A stretch of 64,000 nucleotides of DNA from positions 434,001 through 498,000 of the forward strand of contig QYRS01000014.1 of NCBI GenBank assembly GCA_006503535.1, written 5' to 3'. Below the pieces are notes generated by a model that was given only the letters and a program-made list of their open reading frames with translations, ran no database searches and was not told the DNA's origin. The translations under genes were made by a program, and so were the position numbers. This stretch comes from Arthrinium phaeospermum (lineage: Eukaryota > Ascomycota > Sordariomycetes > Amphisphaeriales > Apiosporaceae). Of the stretch, positions 31,349-41,944 are shown in pieces (within the stretch, counting starts at the first letter, position 1; each line of letters begins with the position of its first letter).

Positions 31349-32136
31349 GGTGGCAGTGGGAGGGTGAAAGGCAGGGAGAAGGTGGTGCTCTGGAATGGGG
31401 AGGTGCTACGATGGGAGGTGCCTGGGAAAGAATGGTGCCAAAACAACACCGAAGGCAGGAGAGATGATGTGCTGGAAGCAATTGAAGCTAAGGCAAGAAG
31501 ATGAGAAAGGGGTTGGTGTTGGCAGATGGTGGGAGAAGGAGAGTGCAAGAGTCCGGCCCAAGAGGCGGGCTTATATGATCGGCCGGGCGTCCCTCTTCTG
31601 ATTGCATTGACTGCCATGGATGGTTATTGCTGTGAATGGGTATGTACTGCTGTGAATAGGTACTGCCGAATGGGTACTGCCGTGAATGGGTACTGCCATG
31701 GACAGGAGCTAACCCTTGCAGCGGTTTCGGATACCCGTCCGGCTTCCGTCATCGACCATGACGAACAAGAGCATTGTCTGCCACACGGGCCTGGCAGGAT
31801 GTATCTGGAACGTTCTCCAGCATGTTAATGACTTGCATTCGGGGGCTGGCAAGACGGATTCGAGGCAGCATGAGTAGGAGCGCCGGTTGGGTCGGCTGGG
31901 AAGCGCATGTCGCTTGCAGGTGTCTGGTACGTTTTCACTCTGGTCGAAGCATACGTACGGCAGCATGCAGGTCGGTGAGGGCAGAGCTTGATCCTGCATG
32001 GCGCCAGATTGGGGCTCGATGCTGATCCAGAGTACTGCCGACCAGGGGTTGTTAATCAAGTAATGAGCAAACGTCCTCGGAGCATCCTTGGCCTTCAAAC
32101 GGCTCTGTGTAACACACCATCATTTCGAGGCGACAG
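31349..32136. other. Promoter side of the MADS-like gene
   Basis: Gene-free. It includes a short tandem repeat at 31620-31702 (separate entry). Overlapping ORFs on both strands have no features. Confidence 0.45.
31620..31702 (+). repeat. 16-bp tandem repeat
   Basis: About four and a half copies of a unit like TGCCGTGAATGGGTAC, some with small indels. Located about 270 bp upstream of the MADS-like gene start. Confidence 0.65.
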
Positions 32137-32640
32137 GTCTCTCAACACCCGTCTCTCTGAGGGCCCTCAGGCCAATCAACGCTGCGCTGAGGGCTCTCAG
32201 GACCCGCCATCACCCTGTCATTCGAAGTCCCTCAGACCAATCAGCAACGCGCTGATATCCCTCAGACCAATCAGCAGTGTGCCAATGTCCCTCAGACCAA
32301 TCAGCAGCACGGCAGTGTCCCTCAGACCAATCAGCACCGCGGGAATGTCCCTCAGGCCAATCAGCAAGGCTCTGAGACCTCTCAGACCCGCCATCGTTTC
32401 TCTGAGGTCCCTCAGACCAACCAGAGAAGCTCTGAGGTCCCTCAGACCAATCAACGAGCGTTTGCTAAGTGTTATTAGCAAACTGACTCTGAGAGGCCTC
32501 AGGCCAATCAACGCACAGGATTCAGAGATCACTCAGGACCTCCAGCGGCCCTGCCTCTGAGGTCCCTCAGGCCAATCAGGAGACGCTGCGGTTTTTCGCC
32601 AGTCGATGAAACTCTGAGATCCCTCAGGCCAATCAACGAA
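32137..32640 (+). repeat. 30-bp minisatellite carrying CCAAT boxes
   Basis: The unit is TCCCTCAGACCAATCAGC plus 12 variable bases. CCAAT occurs in perfect 30-bp register at 32237, 32267, 32297, 32327 and 32357, again in register at 32172 and 32447, with degenerate units at 32202, 32387 and 32417. Out-of-register copies follow at 32504, 32572 and 32629. Because 30 is a multiple of 3, every frame stays open, giving artefact ORFs with 10-residue repeats. CCAAT is the core site of the fungal Hap/CBC complex; whether these are bound is unknown. Confidence 0.85.
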
Positions 32641-33379
32641 GCTCCAAGGTCCCCAGCCACGTACTACCCATGGGAATCGCCCAAGTCAATCAGCGGGATA
32701 CGGGAGCGACTACCAGTATGTCTGCGACGTGTGGAATTCACAAACTCTGACACAATACCACTGAGTCGCCGTGCATTTGGTAGCTTCCCAGCCCAGTCTT
32801 CAGCCCAGCCTTCAGGGAGCCCAACAACCTAATGGGTGCGTTTCGGGTTCTCAATCTCTTGGTGCCAGGGAACGTTGGCGGTCAATCCGGCCCCCTTCCG
32901 CCTGTTAGTGCGCTGGCGCTGTCGCATTTCCGTCATTTGTCATGGGGTAGCTTGCACCCAACCCGCCTTCCCCCAAACCCCTTTTGCGACCATACTGTCC
33001 CGCCTCCTGACAATACCTAAACCACTCGCTCTATACGAGGCAATACACTCCGTAGGCCAAAGCTGACGCAGCAATTTTGAGCAGCTCGTATTGAAGTTCA
33101 CAGTGAAGGTTAAGGCGCGCATCTGGCAGAAGCCTTTCTTGGGGTTGCGAGGGGACTGTGAGGGGCAGGACGGGTGGCTGCATACGTACTGATACGAGAG
33201 CCAAAGGGACTTGGTCGCCAAGTCAATTGCGCAGTCGAGGTACATCAGCCCCCGGGGGGCTGTCCATTGCGCAAGTCGAAGTCCCCAGAGCACCCCTAAA
33301 ACTGTCAGTGTCGCGGGCGGCGATGTTGATCAACACAACGCTGCACACAACAACACAACAGCGCTACCCACAATCCACC
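32641..33379. other. Promoter region of the large coiled-coil gene
   Basis: Gene-free sequence between the minisatellite and the ATG at 33380. The open frame that enters from 33158 has only one weak upstream ATG. The end is a CA-rich leader (ACACAACAAC..). Confidence 0.45.
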
Positions 33380-36300
33380 ATGGTCAACACAATCGAAAAA
33401 GTCAGACGCTCGCCCAAGAAAACCACATCGCCGCCTTCGTGGTTGCCATTAACACGCAAAACACAGTGGCTGACGCGGTCGCTGAACAACAATTTCATCA
33501 AAAAGCACCAGGATCGGCACTGGTTCCTCAAGCTCAGCTATGCGCTCATCATGGCCAAGAAGGTACCAGAAGAGGGCCGCCTGATCGCCAAGGTCTACAT
33601 CTACTTGCACGACTACCTGCCGCAGGGCCTCAACGGCCAATGGGCACACATCTCCGGCGCCGAGCTCATGCATCATTTGCTTTCGTACACGGGCGACAAA
33701 TGCGTCACACGACACAGCGCAACGAGGGACATGTACAAGAACTTCCAAGAGCTGGAACAGTGGATGGGCACGGCCGCCACATGGGAAGAGGCGTGGGAGA
33801 AAGCCAGGAGCGAGGAGCTAGCGAACGAGGAACAAAGCGAGGACTCGCAGACGAGGCGCGGCGGCAGGGCACCTGCTTTGTATGCACCTGTCTGTATCCT
33901 TGCGCTGCTCATCGTGGCCCACCCCGACCAGAAATACTACCAGCAGATCGTGCGGCTGGAGATCACCTGGATGATGGAGGACCGCGCCGCGCTCCATGTG
34001 CAGGGCGGGTTCTGGAGTGGCCTCACAACCAGCCACCTGGGGGAGGTCTTCTGTGAGGAGGAGGGGCCCCAGGGGGGTCCCGAGCCTCCTGTGATGGACT
34101 ACCGCAAGATGTTCAACGAGGACTTTAGTCAATGCTGCAAAGACATCCGCCCATGGGTGCCGAAATGCCTCGGTCTTGAGTTGCCAAACATCTCCCCCAG
34201 CGGGGACTGGGCGCCCGCCGACGCTTCTGCGTCCACTCACGACGACGCGGAGCCCTCCGTGCCTCGACCCTCTGCCGAGCCCTCTTCCCCCCTGCCCCTG
34301 CCTCTTCATCGGCTGCTTCCCTTCTCGAGAGCGACATTGGCGAGTACCTCTATCCCATCACGAAGCCACGAGAGGAGCTCAAGGCGTGGCTACGCACGCT
34401 TCTGCGTTCCATGGAGAGCAAGACTCCCCTCCACGCTTGGTGTACATACTGGCTAGACCGGCTGAGAGCTGCGAGGGATCCTGGATGCCTTGCGATCACC
34501 AGGTCCCTCGTTCTCCAGAGCGTCGCACGGCTGGATTGCTTTTGGGCGGAGTCACCCGCCATGGGTGAGGGGTTCATGATTCTAGACATGGGCGACGGCG
34601 AGCTAGGTAACGAAGCGGCACACTTCGCGAAACAAGGCCTGAACAGACTGCCAATGTATCGCGAATCGTTGCGCGCCAGCGAGAAGCTCACGCTCCGTGT
34701 CGATGGTATTGGTGAGCCTGCCATTGGTCTGTTGCAACGTATCCAGGCGAGACAGATCAACTATCTCTTCGAGAATACCATCAGTAGCGACAACTTTGTC
34801 GACCAGACGCCCGAAACCATTCTCCTCCATAAACTCCGCGTGGAGTATATGGCAAGGAAGTTCGAGGCTGGTCTCATGTCACAGACATCGCGCAACTGCC
34901 GGCTTTGGGAAAGCAAGATGATGGAGGCGCTGCAGCTGACCAACTGGCAGCTTCTGGCCTCATTCGCGCCCAACACGGTGCTCGAGTCTTTCCTCACAAT
35001 GGATCAGGTGTACTTCTTTAATATAAGGAATGCTGGTCACACCATACCCTCCCTCTCCATCCTCCCCGACCCTGGTCCCGCTCCCAGCATTTTCCCCACA
35101 AGTCTCCCCCAGACAGAGGAGGTCATGGGCTGGTTCTTTGGAGAAGGCGAAGCAGATGTGCACCAGCCAGGTCAGTCGAACGTGTCGATGACTGGGTATC
35201 AAGAGGGCTCGTCCAACCCCACGCACCTTGCCTCGATAACGGTTCAGCCAGTGATCAATCATAATGGCACACCATCAGCGTTAGCGTCTGGGGTGCCGAG
35301 CCCTGCTGGTCACATTGAACAGAACACTGCTTCAGTAGCGCCGAACGGGGCTGAGGCTCTCCCCACCCCTACGACCCCAGCCCCTCGCAATGGTGTTGTT
35401 GCCCAGGGCTTTGGCAGGCGAGGTACTTCGGAGAGGTACTCCAGCCACGACAGTGTCCAAGATGCTGCCGCTGTCCAGCAGTTTGGCAAGAGACAAACAC
35501 CTGTCGCTGGTTTCTCGGGCAAGGCACATGAGCAACGCGATGCGGCAGAGACTGCTACGGTCGAGTCGTTTGGCAAAAAGAGACTTGCTAATGGCGTCGG
35601 CCCTCGTCAGAGCCTTGGCAACGACGCAGCCACGCCCCGCGGGCAGAAACGAGGCTGCAGCCCAGAGAGGGGATCGTCCAAACGTCCGAGGCTGGGGTTC
35701 ATGAGCGACGTAGTCAAGGAGGTCCAGCTGGCTAGGGAGGAGCTTCAAGTGGGTATCGATGCCATGGCGGCGGAGTTGAAAGAAAATCTCGGGTGGCAGG
35801 CCGATGAGCTAGCCTCCAAGACCGAAGGCTTTTGGGCCGCGACACAAGAACACCACACAGTGGAGCTTTCCGGGGCCACGGAGCTCTTGCTCGAGGAGAT
35901 CAGGCCTAAGCTGGAAAGCATGAAGAGAGAGTTGGGCAAGCTGGAAACTATGGAAGAGAATGTCGACAAACTCCTTGCCAAGGACTCATCCAAGAAGGTG
36001 ATTCAGAACGTTTTAGCCAAAGAATTTGGAGATCTCCGGTCCAAAATGGCGAATTCGCAGGCTGCCATGGAGAGCATGCAACACATGGTCGAAGAGCTTG
36101 TGGCCGATACTCCCCGATTTCTTCAAAACATCCAGGACGAGACCTCGGCCCAGCGAAGTGCTCTAAGTGACTTGGCGACGGAGGTGGGGATCTTGAAGTC
36201 TACGAGCTGCCAATTTCAGGATTCCGTGAAGCTACATATGGAGCAGATTGTGCAGGCAGCCGAGAGCAAGATTCTGGATACGATGAGTCAGAAATTGCAA

Positions 36301-36612
36301 GACCTGCAGAAGACACTGATTCCGCCACCGCCGCCGCTAGTCGTGCCAGTTCCCGGTGAGCCAGGCTATCTCACACACCACTGCCCGGCCCGTCAAGGCG
36401 TCGATCAAAAAGCGTACAACGCTTCTCTTACTCGCGCGGCCATGCAGTATATAAGCTTGTTTGGGGATGCACGAGACGGTGTGAGTGAGAATGAGGAGTT
36501 GTTTGGTAGCCTTGTGGAGGACTTCCCGTTACTGCGAGCCTCGCATATAATACATGCGATTAATGATGTACATATCAGAGCCTTCAATTGTCCCATTGCG
36601 AAGGCTGAGTGA
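33380..36612 (+). CDS. Large coiled-coil protein, apparently broken by one frameshift
   Basis: The ATG at 33380 has an ideal context (CCACCATGG). The first frame is coding to about 34286. From there homologous-looking coding sequence continues one frame over (LLESDIGEYLYPITKPREEL..) to the stop at 36612, for about 1,077 aa in all. The switch falls in a Pro/Ser/Ala-rich linker at a run of six C (34287-34292), and one missing C would reconcile the frames. I see no good splice pair. I recognise no enzyme domain. The N-terminal 300 residues are a Trp-rich globular region. The middle is disordered and contains three spaced motifs, GFGRR, QFGKR and SFGKK. Residues about 765-970 are a long coiled coil, followed by a poly-Pro hinge and a small helical end. 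Either an assembly or sequencing indel, or a recent null allele. Confidence 0.55.
34287..34292 (+). other. Putative frameshift point in C-homopolymer
   Basis: Six consecutive C in the Pro-rich linker of the large coiled-coil gene. The upstream coding frame and the downstream frame differ by exactly one missing base here. Confidence 0.45.
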
Positions 36613-36937
36613 TTGCAGGGTGACGAAAGTTGGACGCTGTCTAAGTCTTTTATTTCTGTACAAGGGGGAAGGGGAAAGGGGAAAAGGGGCTGGATGATAC
36701 TAGTGTGGAAGGTCGTATATAGTCTGTTCGGCGTACAAATTTCAAATTACAATACTAAGATACGTTGATATATACAATGACAACATACTGCTCAATTCTC
36801 GCCAGCGTGAATTGAGCCCTCGCTATACGCTGGCTAAGAACCATAACTTATAACCATCGAGACAACCAATCACAGCCAAATAAGCCAACACTAGAAGCAA
36901 CTCATCAACAGCCACCTGGGCAGGATTGGAATGAAGA
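36613..36937. other. Convergent intergenic region
   Basis: About 325 bp between two converging 3' ends. It includes a purine-rich stretch of GGGGAA repeats near 36665-36690. No gene. Confidence 0.5.
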
Positions 36938-38539
36938 CTAAGCTCTGCGTGACTCCATCCTCTGCTTCCTCCACTGCTGTGCTACAGCACCAGGTGTTCG
37001 ATGTAGTTCATTTGCGACGCGCTCATCCGACCAACCTTGACCTTTGAGCTCCCTCAGCCGTGTTCGGTCTTCTTCGTTCCATGGACGTGATTTCCGCAGC
37101 GCCGGCTCGTCCCAATCCGGCTCGAAGTCCAGGATGTCGGCCCTGTACTGGGCCCTGTCGGGCTCTTCGTCGAGTGCTGCATGGCGTCTCTTGGACGGCT
37201 TGGGCACCTGGCGTTGCTGAGTGCCAATACCGATGAATGTGCCGGCCATATGGGAGAACTGCTCAAGGGACAGCGTCACGGATCCAAGAGCGGGTTGGGG
37301 TTGACACTGGTTGGCCCCAATACCGATGCATGTGCTGACCAACTGAGAGAATTGCTCAGGCGATAGTGTCACAGATCCAGGAGTGGATGGGGTCAGGGAA
37401 GTCGATGGCTGTCCAAGAAAGGCAAGTGCCGTAGCAGCATTTGTATTTGCTGCATCATGGCCCTCACCTTCTTTGTCGCCCCTTTTCTCAGCTCCCTCTG
37501 CATCCTTTTCCGTCTCCTCTCGTGGCCTCGCGGCGCGGCCGGATTCCGCGTCTGTGTCTTCGAGCTCACCATCAAAGTCTGGAACATCAAGCACGACAAT
37601 GTCCGATGCCTCGTCCTCCGAGCCCCGATTTGTGCCGCCAACCAGGCCAGTGGCTTCGGGCACTTCACGAGCCTCGCTACTATGGCAGGCCGTTGGATTC
37701 AAGGTCTCCAAGCCCCCATTTGTGTCGGCAGCCAGGTCAGTGGCTACCAAGCTTCCGCTATCCTGTGAGCCCGGCAGTTCATGAGCCTTGTCGCCACCGC
37801 AGGGCATCGGAGTCAAGGTGTGTGATCGGTTATGATAGATGCGGCACGAAGAACACAGGCTGATCTTGACGCAGGTCTGGCACCGGTAGCGAACACCTAT
37901 TATTGATTCGTTGCAGAGTTGACATTGTATGGCGACTCCACCCGGAGCCGGCGTCGAGGGAGTGGTCTTGGTCGGCGTGGCAGGTGGAGTCGCGATGGGT
38001 GGGGTTGTCTCGGAGGAAACGCCGGACGTGGTTTCGGGTGCCTTTACTTCATCTCCGCTCGCGGTCCCGCCGTTCGTGGATGAAGTAAAGGGGTGGTCTG
38101 GATGCGCGAGAGACGCGTTCTGGATGCAAGTAGTGCAGAGGTAGACGTCCTGGCAGACTTGACACCGAAGACATCCTTCGGTAACATCCCTAGCGCAAGC
38201 GCAGCAGGTAGCGGTCTTGCCATCGTGGGTAGGAAGTGGCGTGGATCCCGGCTGAAGCGAGGGCCAGCTCGACTTCAATCGCTTCGACGCGTCACCAGGC
38301 TGTTTCAATTGCTCCCGGTCGCGTCGCTTCGCATCGCTGGGCTTCGTGGCCCGCTTCGTGGCACGCTGCGTTGCGGACTTCGCAGCGTAGGATGAGACGT
38401 CGAACGATCGGCTGTTCGCGAACATGGTGGTTGATGCCGAGGGGTGATGGTGATGAATTGAGTTGGCCCATACCGCCGACTTGTCATCTTCCTCGGTTTT
38501 GAAGTGGGGAGCCATCGTAAGCGCGGATGCGAGAGGCAT
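36938..38539 (-). CDS. ZZ-ZZ-Myb/SANT-like DNA-binding protein
   Basis: 533 aa, intronless, ATG at 38539; a second ATG at 38515 would remove 8 residues. Order of parts: a basic N-terminus (R/K-rich, 55-90), a first ZZ-type zinc finger at about 112-149 (CCAC..CLRCQVC..CTTC..HPDH), a second ZZ at about 206-243 (CQLC..YRCQTC..CSSC..HNRSH), an acidic linker, a tandem duplication of a segment of about 30 residues (GSVTLSPEQFSQL and GSVTLSLEQFSHM), and a C-terminal Myb/SANT-like domain at about 486-528 (RPWNEEDRTRLRELKGQGW..VAQQWRK). ZZ fingers bind peptides and Myb-type domains bind DNA, so a chromatin or transcription role is likely. It lies right beside the right RIPed arm and reads inward. SANT/Myb genes are frequent cargo of large fungal transposons. 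Confidence 0.75.
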   Translation of the reverse strand: MPLASALTMAPHFKTEEDDKSAVWANSIHHHHPSASTTMFANSRSFDVSSYAAKSATQRATKRATKPSDAKRRDREQLKQPGDASKRLKSSWPSLQPGSTPLPTHDGKTATCCACARDVTEGCLRCQVCQDVYLCTTCIQNASLAHPDHPFTSSTNGGTASGDEVKAPETTSGVSSETTPPIATPPATPTKTTPSTPAPGGVAIQCQLCNESIIGVRYRCQTCVKISLCSSCRIYHNRSHTLTPMPCGGDKAHELPGSQDSGSLVATDLAADTNGGLETLNPTACHSSEAREVPEATGLVGGTNRGSEDEASDIVVLDVPDFDGELEDTDAESGRAARPREETEKDAEGAEKRGDKEGEGHDAANTNAATALAFLGQPSTSLTPSTPGSVTLSPEQFSQLVSTCIGIGANQCQPQPALGSVTLSLEQFSHMAGTFIGIGTQQRQVPKPSKRRHAALDEEPDRAQYRADILDFEPDWDEPALRKSRPWNEEDRTRLRELKGQGWSDERVANELHRTPGAVAQQWRKQRMESRRA

Positions 38540-38718
38540 GCTGGCAGAGAGTCAATAGACGCGGCGCCGTGCATGGAGTGTATGCGGTGGAAGTGGTGAC
38601 AGTACTTTGGCGGAGGGCCAGCTGTACTTACTAAGAAACTTAGCTGGCCACGAATATAGCCTAGGGTTACAGGGGTAAAGAGTGGGCCCTCGGCCGAATG
38701 GAGTAATTTGCTCGCCGT
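38540..38718. other. Promoter of the ZZ-Myb gene and right inner junction
   Basis: Normal-composition sequence that ends where AT-rich RIPed DNA begins. The inner junction shows ACGACG at 38719-38724, matching ACGACG at 7023-7028 at the left inner junction. Confidence 0.4.
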
Positions 38719-41213
38719 ACGACGACCTTAAGTAAGTATATATAAATTAACCTACTTCTTTTATAATACCTTTACTAATTAACTTAAAAAAGTTATATTA
38801 AATATATTAAAAATAAAAAGTAATTATAATAAAACTATTATTAATACCGTAATAATAAAGTTTATTAATTTATATAATATTAATAATAAAATAGGGTATT
38901 TTACTTTTAATAACGCTACTAATATAAATATAACGATAAACTTTATCGATAATATTTACGAGTTTAAAGAACGTCGTCGATAAAATCGCTACTTTAATTA
39001 TATATTAAACCTAATAATTAAAGCTTTACTAAACCCTAATTAATTAATAAATAAAAGTATTTATAAATTTAACGATTTTAATACTTTAACCAATACTGAT
39101 TATAAGAATTAACGCCGTTAAAAACTTATCGACAAGTTTTGTATTATTATGGTCGCTATTAATTAAAGTGACCGTATTAACGACCTATTTTTATCGATTT
39201 AGGAAGCCGATTACGCCGATTCTACCCCTTAAAAAAAGCCCTTTAAACTTATTAAGGATAACTAAACGCGTTAATTAAGCATATATTATATAATTATTTA
39301 AACGCTTTAATTACGTTAATATATTAAAATAATACATATTAAATACCTTTATAAATAAATTACTTAATATATCTATTAAAACTAATACCCTTTTTTCCTT
39401 TATAAAAAGTAATACCTTTATTTTTTTTAATTAATTAATTAATTAATTAATAATAATTAATTTACTTTTTTTAAAATTATATTAATATTAAAAGATTTTA
39501 AAAATTATTTTATTTAATTAAAAAATAACGGTTAGATATAACGACGTTTAAATAGCTTTAAAAAGTTATATAATAATATATACCATTATTTATCGAGTTT
39601 AAAGTTTATATTATAAAAATTAAAATAGTATAAAAAAAATTTTATTAATTATTTAAATTTAATATAATATAATATTAATATTAACGTCGTTTAAATTAAA
39701 ATTAATAATTATTATATTAACCTTTATTTAATACCGATATATTATACTGCTTATATATTCCATTTAACTTATTAATAACCTTTTTTTAAATACTTTTAAA
39801 TATTAAATAATAATTAAGTATATAATATTAAATAAATAATTAAAAATATATAAAAAGTTAAATATTAGGATTTAAATAAATTAAACTTTAAGCTAGTAAT
39901 ATTAATAGTTTTTTTAACGCTTATATTTATAAATAGCTTTATTTTTTTTTTAATAATATAATTAACCGATTAATTGAACTTATAATAATAAACGTAATAA
40001 CGAATATATATAATAATATTTAAACGGTATTAAATTTAAAAACGTTAATATATAAAACTTTATTAAATAATAATATTTATTATAATATATACTTTAAATT
40101 ATCGTAAATAGCTTTAAATTTCTTTATTATTTAATTAATATTTATTAAGTATAAAAAGTTATTCTCTTTAACCGGTCGGTTACTTATTAATTTTCGTTCT
40201 AAACTTAATATTAATATTATAAAGAAATTTCTAACGTTAAAGTTTTAATATAAAGCCGATATTATTAATAATATTAACCCTTTATTCCTTTTAATTATAA
40301 AAAAATTAAAACAGCAAATTATAAAGGACTTTATAATAAATAAAGTTAAAAAAAAAGTTATTAATTAATTATATTTAAAAGATTTAAAATAATAATAATA
40401 ATACACTAAACTACTAATTAAGCCATTAACTAAGCCCTTAACTAAACCCCTAACTAATTCCCTCCCTTCTATTAATATTAAAAAAGCACACCATTATATA
40501 TATAATAATAACACTATTTTTTATATATTACTTATTAAATAAAAAAAAGGGCCTTATAATATAATAATAATATATTTAATTTATTTAAAAAAGTATAAAT
40601 TTAAACCTTATTAAGGTTATTTTTTATTAATAATAAACTTTTTTAATATTATTAACTCTTATTAATAACCCTTATTAATAATAAGCTTTATTATTTAATT
40701 AATAATAATTATTTTAATATATAATTAACTTAAATACCTTAATAAAATAAATCCTATTATTAAATAATATTATTACCTTTTTAAATTATATAATATAATA
40801 ATAATACGTTTTTCTTTAATTATTAAAAATTTATTATATTTACTTCGAAAAAATTAAAAAAAAAAAAAACTTAAGTTTAAATCTTAATATAATTATCTTT
40901 TTTTTACTTTTTTTATTAATATCTTTAATTATTTAAGCTATATTATATATTTTTATTATAATTTAATTAAAATTAATATATATATTATATATAATAATAT
41001 AGTAATAAATATAGTAATATTTTTTAATATTAAACTTTTAAAACGCTTAAAACATTAAAAAAACATTATAAAATATTAACTAACTAACCATTAACTAATT
41101 AATACCCTTTATTTTAACCGTTTTATTAACCAACCGGCGCCGATTCTGCTACAAGGGTGGTGCCAACCAACCAGCGGTAGCTGGTTTGGTTGGTTGGTTG
41201 ATTGCCAACACTG
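38719..41213. mobile_element. AT-rich RIP-degraded right arm of the hAT-like element
   Basis: About 2.4 kb of extreme AT content with near-absent CpA/TpG and stop codons in every frame. The last 95 bp (about 41119-41213) regain normal composition and contain the terminal inverted repeat. Together with the left arm the degraded sequence totals about 3.7 kb, a normal length for an autonomous hAT transposon. Short C-A-free runs and poly-A/T tracts prevent any transposase call. Confidence 0.75.
41150..41213 (-). repeat. Right terminal inverted repeat with internal hairpin
   Basis: Read from the outside (reverse strand) it begins CAGTGTTGGCAATCAACC. It includes a near-perfect hairpin, CCAACCAACCAG-CGGTAG-CTGGTTTGGTTGG, at about 41163-41195. 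Confidence 0.65.
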
Positions 41214-41221
41214 TTCCCCCC
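41214..41221. repeat. Right 8-bp target-site duplication
   Basis: TTCCCCCC directly after the terminal ..CACTG, identical to 5858-5865. It continues into two further C. Confidence 0.6.
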
Positions 41222-41944
41222 CCTTTGATACAGATGGAAGTTGTAATCACCAACAAAGTTATTGCGTGGGACGTAAAGTAGGCTGGAGAGGGGATGGGGA
41301 CGAATTCTATTTGATCATGGGGTCACTAGGCATCCGCATTCTACTACTTCATCCGGACAGTCCTGCCCAACTCAATGTTTCAGCCTATGGAAATCGCTTC
41401 ATAGAAGTCGAAGGTCGCTCCCCATTTCAACTTCAAACAAGACTAGAATTCCCACGCTTTTGGAACCCAACCCTAAGGTTTCAACCATGTAATATGTCTT
41501 TGAAATATGCTTAATCTTGGACATCAGGGGGTTTTAACAAGGACCCCTTAGATACTGACCTGAACTCTTCCTTAGATGACGTTTGAGTGTTGGTACAGAT
41601 TGCTAAAGATGGCGGAAGACTGGGAAACAAAGAGGCCCCGACGAGCACTTTCCATGAACTGAATGCAAGGCGATAATGCAAAGTTTCTATATCATTCTGA
41701 GATATTAACTGCGCCTTTTAGTTTGAGAGAGTAACGTCCAAGCTCTCAGGTAAATTTCCCTTGGTGTGACTTGGCTCTTGCTTATGAAAAGACATTGACT
41801 TCTACCTCTCACGGATTAGTTTCCGGTTTTGGGATTGCTAATCCAGCACAGAGCGGATTAACTTCATGCCCTTAACTATCTGTCCCTTACTTCACCTGTA
41901 TTTTGTAAAGAGACTCTTCATTCGCCTCCCACAACATCATACCC
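41222..41944. other. Upstream region of BTB copy 4
   Basis: About 720 bp. The ORF at 41194-41514 starts inside the terminal repeat and is not credible. Nothing else is seen. Confidence 0.5.

Larger units (their letters stand above)
5858..41221. mobile_element. 35.3-kb insertion with hAT-type termini and 8-bp duplication
   Basis: Bounded at 5866 by TAGTGTTAGCAATTAACC and at 41213 by the inverted counterpart ending GATTGCCAACACTG. Over the first 22 bp the two ends match at 19 positions, and all three differences are C/T or G/A transitions as RIP would produce; weaker similarity continues to about 60 bp. Each end is flanked by TTCCCCCC (5858-5865 and 41214-41221). An 8-bp duplication and ends beginning C/T-A-G-T-G are features of the hAT superfamily. 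The element separates BTB copy 3 from copy 4. Its two outer parts are RIP-degraded and the 31.7-kb middle is not. It may be one giant element, or a hAT copy of about 3.7 kb that was later split by another insertion. No readable transposase remains. Confidence 0.65.

Noticed and set aside
32137..32460. CRISPR-like appearance of the 30-bp array
   Set aside because: The units are contiguous and variable with no unique spacers, and the genome is fungal.
32218..32532. 104-codon reverse ORF with ten-residue LIGLRD repeats, and the forward SLRPIS counterpart
   Set aside because: The 30-bp period keeps all frames open automatically. No independent sign of coding.
41194..41514. 106-codon forward ORF
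   Set aside because: It starts within the terminal inverted repeat and target duplication, with no domain.
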